Of a stretch of DNA of 43,935 nt, positions 32,923-41,006 are shown one piece after another. The notes under the pieces are model-generated. The model ran no database searches. It was not told the origin of the DNA and worked only from the letters and a program-made list of their open reading frames with translations. The DNA is from a virus, in IMG/VR virus record IMGVR_UViG_3300008267_000100, positions 1 through 43,935 of that record. One strand, written 5' to 3'. How positions within the stretch are numbered: the first letter of the stretch is position 1; each line of letters begins with the position of its first letter. The position numbers were made by a program, and so were the translations under genes.

Positions 32923-33846
32923 ATGGACGTAAACCAGTTACAACTAAAGCAAATAGTAGATAGTCATTTGGGAGTAGGTATCGCTAGTAAGACTGGTGAA
33001 ACTAGCTACTTCTGTCCATTCTGTAACCATTACAAAAAGAAACTACAAGTAAATTATATCTCTGAGGTATTCCATTGTTGGGTTTGTAATACAAAAGGTA
33101 GGTCGATTGCTACACTTTTAAGTAAGTCAAACGCTCCTAAGCATTTATTTCTTAAAGCACTAGAGCTGACAACAAGAAAGCCGCAAAACCACACAAGTGA
33201 AGCAAAAACCACACAAGTAACATTACCAGCAGAGTACGTTCCAATGTGGAAAGGAAACACAAACAGTCCCTATTTTAGGAACGCTCTTCACTATCTTTTA
33301 GAAAAAAGAAAGCTAACCAAATACGACATCTTAAAGTACCAAATTGGATATTGTGAGAGTGGTGAATATGGTGGAATGGTTATTATTCCAAGCTACGATG
33401 AGCATGGACTACTAAACTATTTTGTAGGTAGAAGCTTCTATTCCAACCCAACAATCAAACACAAAAACCCTGACTCCTCAAAGGATATAATAGGCTTTGA
33501 ATCGATGATAGATTGGAGTCAACCTATAACAATTGTCGAAGGAGCTTTTGATGCAGTATCGACAAAAAGAAATACTATACCGTTGTTTGGCAAGAATATT
33601 TTAAGTAAATTAAAGTCAAAGATTATAGAGCAACGTGTACGAACTATATACCTCGCTTTGGACCCCGATGCTATTGGTAAGGCCGTGCCTGAGGTAGAGT
33701 TCTTTATAAATAATGGAATCGATGTTAAGCTAGTAAAGTTGGAGCAAGATCCAAATGATACTGGCTTTGAGGGTATGAGAACTGTGATTAACCAAACGCC
33801 AAGTGTGGACTTGTTTGATCTCGTTAGTTTAAAGATGGCAATATGA
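32923..33846 (+). CDS. gp61: DNA primase, T4 gp61-like (zinc finger plus Toprim)
   Basis: A 307-residue protein from ATG 32923; a TTG at 32914 would add only three residues and is less likely. The N-terminal zinc-binding domain has C31-P-F-C34 and H51-C52-W-V-C55. The Toprim core shows E206 in ITIVEGAFDAVS and D247-P-D249 in IYLALDPDA, the metal-binding acids of DnaG-type primases. Size and organisation fit phage primases such as T4 gp61 (342 residues), which make RNA primers for lagging-strand synthesis with the replicative helicase (not in this window). The gene overlaps the start of the recombination nuclease gene by 4 bases. Confidence 0.88.
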   Translation: MDVNQLQLKQIVDSHLGVGIASKTGETSYFCPFCNHYKKKLQVNYISEVFHCWVCNTKGRSIATLLSKSNAPKHLFLKALELTTRKPQNHTSEAKTTQVTLPAEYVPMWKGNTNSPYFRNALHYLLEKRKLTKYDILKYQIGYCESGEYGGMVIIPSYDEHGLLNYFVGRSFYSNPTIKHKNPDSSKDIIGFESMIDWSQPITIVEGAFDAVSTKRNTIPLFGKNILSKLKSKIIEQRVRTIYLALDPDAIGKAVPEVEFFINNGIDVKLVKLEQDPNDTGFEGMRTVINQTPSVDLFDLVSLKMAI

Positions 33847-36800
33847 TAAACAAGATTAAAAGCGAACTAAAGACTGTAGATAAGATTCTTCACATTGCCG
33901 ATGTGCATATACGCAATTGGAAGAGGCATAAGGAATATAAGCTTGTTTTTGACCAACTATTCGAAGCTGCTAAGCAGCTGCCTGAGAACAGTATTATTAC
34001 TGTGGGAGGAGACATTGTCCATGCTAAGACTGATATGAGTCCTGAGCTAATACATATGCTATCCTATTTGCTGTTTTCGTTAGCTGACATAAGACCTACT
34101 GTAGTTATCTGTGGAAATCACGATACAAACCTTAACAACAACAACAGACTAGATGCACTAACTCCGGTCATAGAAGCCAAGCAGCATCCAAATTTATTTT
34201 ATCTAAGAGACTCTGGAGTTCATAAGATTGGTGACGTTGTGATTAACGTAATGTCGTTATTGGACTCTGTTGATAAGTATAAAACAGCTGATAAAATTAC
34301 TACGAAACGAAAGTGCCTTATTGCGATGTACCACGGCACTATTGCTAACAGTAAAGTAGATAGTGGATTGAATATAGCTCACGGATTAGATTGGGACATC
34401 TTCGCCGGACACGATCTAGTTCTCCTTGGCGACATACACAAGAGACAGGTGCTATGCGACAGCAACCCATTAATATTCTACCCAGGCAGTACAGTACAGC
34501 AAAACTTCGGAGAATCATATGAAGGACATGGGTATGCAATTGTTGACTGCAACAACCTATCAGTAGAGTTTCACGATATTCCAAATGAATACGGCTTCTT
34601 TACTTTAGAAATTGCAGATGGTGTGCTTCCAAAGAACCTACCCATCACACAACGAACAAGTGTAAGGCTAAAGACGACCAACACACCTCCAGCCCAAGTA
34701 AAAAAGATACTAGCTGAACTTCGTAAAGAATACAAGACTAGTGATGTAATTGTTACAAACTTAGATAAGGGAAGGTCCACTTCTCAGTTAGAGATAGATG
34801 AGAGCTTTAATGGTGTCGATGTTCGCAATCTCGACTATCAAACAAAGCTAATCACAGACTATGTCGATCAGTACCACCTAGATGAGGAGCTGCTTTCAAA
34901 AGTTTTAGAAATAAATAAACTAACAAACCAAGCGCTAGCAAGTGGGGATCACGTACGCAACATTACATGGAATCCTAAGCGTTTTGAGTTTAGCAATATG
35001 TTTAGCTATGGAGAGGATAATGTGATTGATTTTGAAAAGTTAAACGGTACTTGTGGTCTTTTTGCACCTAATCATGCTGGTAAATCGGCGATACTAGACT
35101 CACTTTGTTTTTGTTTGTTTGATCATTCCTTTAGAGCAAGCAAAGCAGAGCAAGTGCTAAACAGAAAGAAAGATGGCTTTTGGTGTAAGTTTAACTTTGA
35201 ACTCAATGGATTGGATTATTTTGTTGAAAAAACTGCAACAAGATACGCTAAAGGTCCTCTTGCTGGAAAGCTGAGAGTTGACATAAATTTTTGGTACATT
35301 AACGAAGAAGGACAGCAGATCTCCCTTAACGGAGAGCAGAGGAGGGATACGGATAAGATAATACAAAGCTATGTAGGAACTTTTGATGACTTCATTTTAA
35401 CAGCTCTATCCTTGCAAGGCAATAACTCCAACTTTATTGAAAAAACTCAAGGAGAGAGAAAGGATTTGCTTGCAAACTTTCTTGACCTAAAGATATTTGA
35501 TAACCTCTACGACACCGCAAATAAAGAAATAAAAACCACTTCAATACTACTTGAGGAGTATCAAAAGCAAGACTTTGAAACAGCACTCGGAGATGCAGAG
35601 AGGTTGTTGGAGTCTGACCAGAGGTTGTACAAGGAGCAAGAGCAAGCTCAGACAGATCAAACCAAAGTAGTAGATGGAATTAATGCTCAAATACTGCAAT
35701 TAGCCAAGGAGCTGAAGCCTAACGAAGCTGATGGGTTGGATATCGATACACTCAATGCTCAAGTGACGAGAAGAGAGCAGGAAGTTACTACAAAGGAGGA
35801 AGAGCTCTCAAAATGCAATGCACAAGTTACTAAGTTACAGCAGGATATATTAACCTGCATGGACAACATAGAACAATACAATGAACAAGCTCTCGAACTA
35901 GCTTTCCAACAGCTCACAATCAAGCTTAAAGAAAAAGAGACCTTAGACCAAAAGCTACAACACTATAAGCTAACGATATCAGCAAAACTTGATAAATTAA
36001 CCAAATTAGAGGAGCATGAATATGATCCTAATTGCAAGTACTGTACATCGAATATATTTGTTAAAGATGCTATAAAAACCAAAGAAGAGTTGGAGAACGA
36101 CAAGAAGTCGATAGCACAGTTCCTCACACAAAGAAAGGCTGTAGAGCAGCATATTCAAGATAATCAACAGATGCAAACCGACTACAACAACTTGCAACGT
36201 GAGTTGGGTGAAAAGGCACGAGTGGAGCAGATACTTGCTATCCAGCAAAGCAAGCTTACCTCTTTGAAGAGTCAACTAACAACATACCAAAATAGCTTAG
36301 AACAGGCCCAAAAACAGGTAAAGACTTACAACGATAACTTATCTGTGATTGAGCACAACGAGAGGCTCAATGATCAAATTGAAACTCTCACAAACCAACT
36401 CAACCTGGAAAAGCAGAAGGCAAATGCGATTACTAAAAAACTACAGGAAATCCATGGAAGAGTGAAGGTTAGTGAGGAGTCCATCGCTCAATATGAAAAG
36501 AATATTGAACACATGCAACAGCTATCAGAAAAGCAGTTAGCATACGAATACTATCTTAAAGCAGTATGTCGTGATGGAATCCCATATGCACTAATAAGCA
36601 AGGCTATTCCATACCTACAAGCACAGGTGAACAGCATCCTAGCTCAAGTAGTTGACTTTACTGTTGAAATAGAGACAGATGGTAAGAACATCAACGTATA
36701 CATTAACTACGATGACAACAAATGGCCACTAGAACTAGCATCTGGCATGGAGAGATTCGTCAGCTCCCTAGCTATTCGTGTAGCATTGATCAAAATTACA

Positions 36801-37010
36801 AACTTACCAAAGCCAAACTTTATTGCAATAGATGAAGGTCTTGGCGTGCTAGACAGCAGCAACCTTAATTCAATGCATATGCTATTCAACTATCTAAAGG
36901 ATATGTTCAAGTTCAATCTTGTCATTAGTCACATAGACGTTGTGCGAGATATGGTTGATAACATACTTACCATTGATCGTAAAGATGACTTAAGCTATAT
37001 TAGGTATTAG
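33843..37010 (+). CDS. gp47-gp46: Fused gp47-gp46 (Mre11/SbcD nuclease plus Rad50/SbcC ATPase)
   Basis: A single 1055-residue polypeptide. Residues 1-340 are a calcineurin-like nuclease with D20-V-H22, GGDIVH (55-60), G91-N-H-D94 and GDIHK (196-200). From about 375 a Rad50/SbcC ATPase follows: Walker A GLFAPNHAGKS (405-415), a Q-loop-like region LSLQGNNSNF, long coiled-coil arms broken by a zinc hook C731-K-Y-C734, a signature LELASGMERFVSS, and Walker B FIAIDEG (D997, E998). In T4, gp46 and gp47 are separate proteins that resect DNA ends for recombination-dependent replication. No stop or frame change is visible between the halves, so the fusion looks genuine. It follows the endonuclease and primase genes. 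Confidence 0.93.
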   Translation: MINKIKSELKTVDKILHIADVHIRNWKRHKEYKLVFDQLFEAAKQLPENSIITVGGDIVHAKTDMSPELIHMLSYLLFSLADIRPTVVICGNHDTNLNNNNRLDALTPVIEAKQHPNLFYLRDSGVHKIGDVVINVMSLLDSVDKYKTADKITTKRKCLIAMYHGTIANSKVDSGLNIAHGLDWDIFAGHDLVLLGDIHKRQVLCDSNPLIFYPGSTVQQNFGESYEGHGYAIVDCNNLSVEFHDIPNEYGFFTLEIADGVLPKNLPITQRTSVRLKTTNTPPAQVKKILAELRKEYKTSDVIVTNLDKGRSTSQLEIDESFNGVDVRNLDYQTKLITDYVDQYHLDEELLSKVLEINKLTNQALASGDHVRNITWNPKRFEFSNMFSYGEDNVIDFEKLNGTCGLFAPNHAGKSAILDSLCFCLFDHSFRASKAEQVLNRKKDGFWCKFNFELNGLDYFVEKTATRYAKGPLAGKLRVDINFWYINEEGQQISLNGEQRRDTDKIIQSYVGTFDDFILTALSLQGNNSNFIEKTQGERKDLLANFLDLKIFDNLYDTANKEIKTTSILLEEYQKQDFETALGDAERLLESDQRLYKEQEQAQTDQTKVVDGINAQILQLAKELKPNEADGLDIDTLNAQVTRREQEVTTKEEELSKCNAQVTKLQQDILTCMDNIEQYNEQALELAFQQLTIKLKEKETLDQKLQHYKLTISAKLDKLTKLEEHEYDPNCKYCTSNIFVKDAIKTKEELENDKKSIAQFLTQRKAVEQHIQDNQQMQTDYNNLQRELGEKARVEQILAIQQSKLTSLKSQLTTYQNSLEQAQKQVKTYNDNLSVIEHNERLNDQIETLTNQLNLEKQKANAITKKLQEIHGRVKVSEESIAQYEKNIEHMQQLSEKQLAYEYYLKAVCRDGIPYALISKAIPYLQAQVNSILAQVVDFTVEIETDGKNINVYINYDDNKWPLELASGMERFVSSLAIRVALIKITNLPKPNFIAIDEGLGVLDSSNLNSMHMLFNYLKDMFKFNLVISHIDVVRDMVDNILTIDRKDDLSYIRY

Positions 37011-37014
37011 CGGC

Positions 37015-37023
37015 TATTTATAG
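37015..37023 (+). promoter_or_regulatory. TATTTATAG motif, copy 9
   Basis: TATTTATAG within CTATTTATAG, in the 25-base gap between the recombination gene and the next structural gene, 12 bases before ATG 37036. It restarts structural-type expression after the DNA-metabolism island. Confidence 0.5.
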
Positions 37024-37035
37024 TAAAAACGGTCG

Positions 37036-40000
37036 ATGATTATAGCAACTGCTCCAAGTTTCCTTAAACAAGGATTTATTACAAATAACTACGCCGTACG
37101 TGATACAAGCCTCACCTCACCAACCTATTTTGACATAACATACTTCCCAGAGTTTGTTGGAGGAGGTAGAAGCTTGATTAAGCTCAAAGGTAATGGAGTA
37201 AATTTACTAAGAGAGAAGCTTAGTGAGGTAGAAATCTTGGACGCCCAAGGAAACCCTGTTTATTACGAAGTCCCAACCTACATTGATAGATTTGAAAATT
37301 ACTATATATCAGTAAATGTATACGATACAACTGCTCCAGGAATAGGGTCAGTTAGTGTAGTTGGTGTAGCGACTCGAGATCTGCAAGGAAGGTCTCTCAA
37401 CCTAGACAATGTTAATGACCTAGGGCATAATGTAATTTGGACAAGGCCTTTGAGGATTTTACCATACGAGCGTAATAATTCCGAAATCATATTTGATGAC
37501 CCTCCGCAGGTATTTGTTTCTCAAGTTATAGCACCTGCAAAGGTTTCCTTCCAAGAAAATACAACCACACAATATTCCGCAATTACCGGATCAGGACTTA
37601 CGATTAAAACTTCAAACTTCAAAGGTTTTGATAAGAAGCTAGCTTCGAGCTTTAAACTTAAAGGTAGTAAAATTAAACAAACGGTAAGGGACAAGATTGT
37701 TGATAGTAGAATCAAGCAAATTAGCACAAACGTAAATAACCAACCCTTCACAGTAAACAACGTAAACACCACAACACGTAGCACTGATAGGGATATTATT
37801 GGTGGATTTATTTTAAACGAAACCAACCGATACAACACCGTACTTGTATCGAGCGAGAGCTTCTTTAGTAGCAGCTATTTAGGAGCAACAGTTGCATTCT
37901 TTAACACCTCCTATTCTCTTAGCCCATCTTATTCTATAAACTATAGTTTAAGCAATACAAACCCGTATGACGAGCTACAAACAACTTCGACATCTCAATC
38001 TGTAGAAACTCAACTAGAACGATGGAGAGCTACGATTGTTGATATCAAAGACAGTAAAACTGCCTACCTAGACCAACCAGTACAAGTAGACTTACAAAGT
38101 AGTTTAGGAGCCGGAACACGTGGAAACTACATAACACACACCTACCAGACAGTCACAGACTTCACAGCAAGCATACTCTACAGTCCTGAAACCCTACTAT
38201 ATACAACGAGTAGCGAGGTCTCACAGAGCTACATTCAGTTTACTATGCAAGATGTGCGCCCTATAGGTGGTGATATTTATAAGATAAGAATTTACTACCG
38301 CAGAGGTAGCGAAACAGGAGACTGGTCACTGCTACAAGACCAAATCATTACCCCAGTAGAGTTTTTAACTGACGCTAGATATCCTAATCAAACAAACTAT
38401 GCAACGGATCTGAGTGATTATTTTTTGTTAGGGTACTTTACAGATTACTCAGTTGTTACCGACAACTGGTCTGTTTTTAACGATCTAGCATTAACGTTCG
38501 ACACTGCAACAGCATCTTTGGATAGTAATGTTCTGATGAATGGAATCAAGTTAACAGCAACTGGAAGTACTAACAAAATACTGACAACACGCTACTACCA
38601 AAATTACCCAGAAAAGAAGGTCTTTAGTTTGATGTTTAATTGCGTATTAGACCCCTACACAGAGCTGGAGATCTATCAAAATAGCGAAACACTACAGACA
38701 ACAGTGTACAATTCAGACCCCTTTCCTCGAGCATTCGATAAAACTCTGAACTACGAACTATCAAGGTATTCTGATAGGTACAATCGTTTTGGTAGATTAA
38801 TTGGTAAGATCCAAAACAATAGTGGGATTAGAAAAGATTACAAACGTGTTATTTTTGACTTTAAAACCGATAGTGAAGGTCTAGGACGACCTCTTTTTAG
38901 AGTAAAACGATACGACGCAGTGGCAACCGCATCAGCATACATTAGCAGCATCAACCTAACGCCAAGACAACTGCACGGATTTACACCAAGCACAGTTGAG
39001 TTCGCATTTCCAGCAAAACTAGATACTAATATATCTTTAAACGAAACAATTGACTACAAATTAGAATATTACGATTTCACAGGAAATCAATCAGAATACA
39101 TTACGTATTTGGAGAATATTATAATGGAGTTGGTAACTGAGATTCCAACTAACGCATGTCAAAGTGAGCAAGCAATATTCAAATTCAACCCAATTAAGTA
39201 TTACCTATGTGACTATACTACAACAGTAGGAGAAGCTACTCAAAGTGTTTTATTAAATTACCCATCTGAAAGCTTATATTCGCTTATAGATGGATTTACC
39301 CTTAGAACTGCTTCAATACTAGACCTACCAGCAAATCTTCGTTTATGGCCTGATTGGGACTTAAAATCTCCAAATGCTTATGATGAATTTAGTAAATTCT
39401 TCGACAGATTGTACAAAGGTTTTCAGAACTTCTCACTAGGCACTCCAAACTTTGGAATAGAAACAGCGAGTCTATTTTCTCCACAACCCGCTGCCAATTA
39501 CTGGAATGCCCTTAGACCTTCCATGTCTATTGTGGATGGATCACCCTCCTCACCCAATACAAGCTTCATATCTCAGTACCCATTTACCGCATCTATTGAT
39601 CCTCCTGGACCAGCTGGTCTCTTCTCCATAAACATACCCGATCTAGCTTACGGTAGAATTACAAGTAGTTGGAACTACGTAGATAGGTTCGTAGTTGGGT
39701 ACACCCCGGGTACTCAAACCCTTCCAGAGCCACCTATAGGATCTACCTACGAAAAAAACGTTTACAGAAGTGCCTACGAGTCTGCATCAATGGGTAGCAA
39801 AACCATAGACGGTCGAATCTTTTATGAGGATGGTGGTATGGGCATTACACGCCTCAATATATCCAACTCCTTTCACTCATTTAGCATAGCTACAACAGAT
39901 GCTGAGAGAACAGAAGCATTGAAAAAACGCAGACTCTACTGGCCAGCATCGGCATCATCCTATACGTTATCGAATTTTTTCACAGAAAATGGGGGAATCT

Positions 40001-40485
40001 ATAACATAAAATTTAAATTAAAAAGATACACTGACTCAGGCCTCAAAGACTACACCCCCAGCACAGAAAGCTATATGAGTGTTTACATATTTGACGTTGC
40101 CTCTAATTATACAACAAGTGGTAGCGGTATAGCAGGCTGGTACCCTCCAGATCAGAACATAGTAAAAATAGGAAACCAATACACTGTAGGCGGAACAACT
40201 ACACCAGCTATATCCTTTACTGATAGTGCAACTGGATATAGGTACGATGAGTATAATCTGAATTTAATTCAATACGGAACACCAGCCCAGTTAGTGTTCG
40301 AAGCTGGGGGAAGTGGTGATAATTGGTTTGGGGTTGTTATTGATGATGTGCAATTTTGCAAAATTGGAACAACAACAGATCCTTACTACATAAAACCACA
40401 AATTGTTAACAATAACAGTATAATAAACAACCTACCAAACAGCGGAAATAATTTACCACAAGGTGGTATACCTATGAGTAGATAA
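37036..40485 (+). CDS. Large fibre/baseplate-type structural protein
   Basis: An 1149-residue, beta-rich, Ser/Thr/Tyr/Asn-rich protein without transmembrane or catalytic motifs. The N-terminal region (DITYFPEFVGGGRSLIKLKG, VEILDAQGNPVYYEVPTYID) suggests Ig-like sandwiches. A basic helix-like part (GSKIKQTVRDKIVDSRIKQI) is near 215-235. A late segment (GDNWFGVVIDDVQFCKIG near 1095-1112) resembles the closing strands of a jelly-roll carbohydrate-binding domain. The C-terminus is Asn/Gly-rich. Likely a long appendage or receptor-binding protein; the next small gene may be its partner. Family not recognised precisely. Confidence 0.65.
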   Translation: MIIATAPSFLKQGFITNNYAVRDTSLTSPTYFDITYFPEFVGGGRSLIKLKGNGVNLLREKLSEVEILDAQGNPVYYEVPTYIDRFENYYISVNVYDTTAPGIGSVSVVGVATRDLQGRSLNLDNVNDLGHNVIWTRPLRILPYERNNSEIIFDDPPQVFVSQVIAPAKVSFQENTTTQYSAITGSGLTIKTSNFKGFDKKLASSFKLKGSKIKQTVRDKIVDSRIKQISTNVNNQPFTVNNVNTTTRSTDRDIIGGFILNETNRYNTVLVSSESFFSSSYLGATVAFFNTSYSLSPSYSINYSLSNTNPYDELQTTSTSQSVETQLERWRATIVDIKDSKTAYLDQPVQVDLQSSLGAGTRGNYITHTYQTVTDFTASILYSPETLLYTTSSEVSQSYIQFTMQDVRPIGGDIYKIRIYYRRGSETGDWSLLQDQIITPVEFLTDARYPNQTNYATDLSDYFLLGYFTDYSVVTDNWSVFNDLALTFDTATASLDSNVLMNGIKLTATGSTNKILTTRYYQNYPEKKVFSLMFNCVLDPYTELEIYQNSETLQTTVYNSDPFPRAFDKTLNYELSRYSDRYNRFGRLIGKIQNNSGIRKDYKRVIFDFKTDSEGLGRPLFRVKRYDAVATASAYISSINLTPRQLHGFTPSTVEFAFPAKLDTNISLNETIDYKLEYYDFTGNQSEYITYLENIIMELVTEIPTNACQSEQAIFKFNPIKYYLCDYTTTVGEATQSVLLNYPSESLYSLIDGFTLRTASILDLPANLRLWPDWDLKSPNAYDEFSKFFDRLYKGFQNFSLGTPNFGIETASLFSPQPAANYWNALRPSMSIVDGSPSSPNTSFISQYPFTASIDPPGPAGLFSINIPDLAYGRITSSWNYVDRFVVGYTPGTQTLPEPPIGSTYEKNVYRSAYESASMGSKTIDGRIFYEDGGMGITRLNISNSFHSFSIATTDAERTEALKKRRLYWPASASSYTLSNFFTENGGIYNIKFKLKRYTDSGLKDYTPSTESYMSVYIFDVASNYTTSGSGIAGWYPPDQNIVKIGNQYTVGGTTTPAISFTDSATGYRYDEYNLNLIQYGTPAQLVFEAGGSGDNWFGVVIDDVQFCKIGTTTDPYYIKPQIVNNNSIINNLPNSGNNLPQGGIPMSR

Positions 40486-40487
40486 TA

Positions 40488-41006
40488 ATGAAACCAACTC
40501 GACACATTGGCAACGTTAAGGTAAATGCACCAATATTAAACTTATTGGTAGGCAATCCTTATATGGACAAGGTTCCTATTAAAAACATATACCCTGAATG
40601 GAAAGGTGAAAGTATTGAGCAGCTTAAGCAAAGCCGAGATAATCCGTATATTTTACGGATTGGTACACCAAACATTGACGAGCGGCTAAGAGCAGATCAC
40701 GCATTCTTCATCCAGTCGTATCTTTCTTACAATCCAGTAACAAAGGATATAGAAAAAAGAGAATTAATTCCTTATCGTAACGTAGAAAAGGTGTATATTG
40801 GAAAACAGAGCTTGGAAGAGAAAACCTTCAGAGAATACTCCCTATTTGTAAATGGTATTGTAATGGTGAAGGATATGATGACAATCGATTCCAGAATATC
40901 ATTCACTCAAACAGTTAAAGAACTGCAGCAAACAGTAGATTTACTAGCAAAAGAAGTAGCAACTCTTAAACTACAATTACAAAAGCAAACTATTTATAAC
41001 CAATGA
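40488..41006 (+). CDS. Hypothetical protein with C-terminal coiled coil
   Basis: A 172-residue protein with a C-terminal trimer- or dimer-type coiled coil (FTQTVKELQQTVDLLAKEVA, then TLKLQLQKQ) and a compact N-terminal part with GNPYMDKVPIKNIYPEW and YILRIGTPNIDER. It starts 2 bases after the large structural gene, suggesting a fibre accessory, connector or chaperone. Its last codons (QTIYNQ) encode a TATTTATAA copy that lies just upstream of the next gene. Confidence 0.65.
   Translation: MKPTRHIGNVKVNAPILNLLVGNPYMDKVPIKNIYPEWKGESIEQLKQSRDNPYILRIGTPNIDERLRADHAFFIQSYLSYNPVTKDIEKRELIPYRNVEKVYIGKQSLEEKTFREYSLFVNGIVMVKDMMTIDSRISFTQTVKELQQTVDLLAKEVATLKLQLQKQTIYNQ
40991..40999 (+). promoter_or_regulatory. 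TATTTATAA motif, copy 10 (inside coding sequence)
   Basis: Exact TATTTATAA in the final codons of the coiled-coil gene, 3 bases before ATG 41003 of the NMNAT-ligase gene. Confidence 0.4.
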
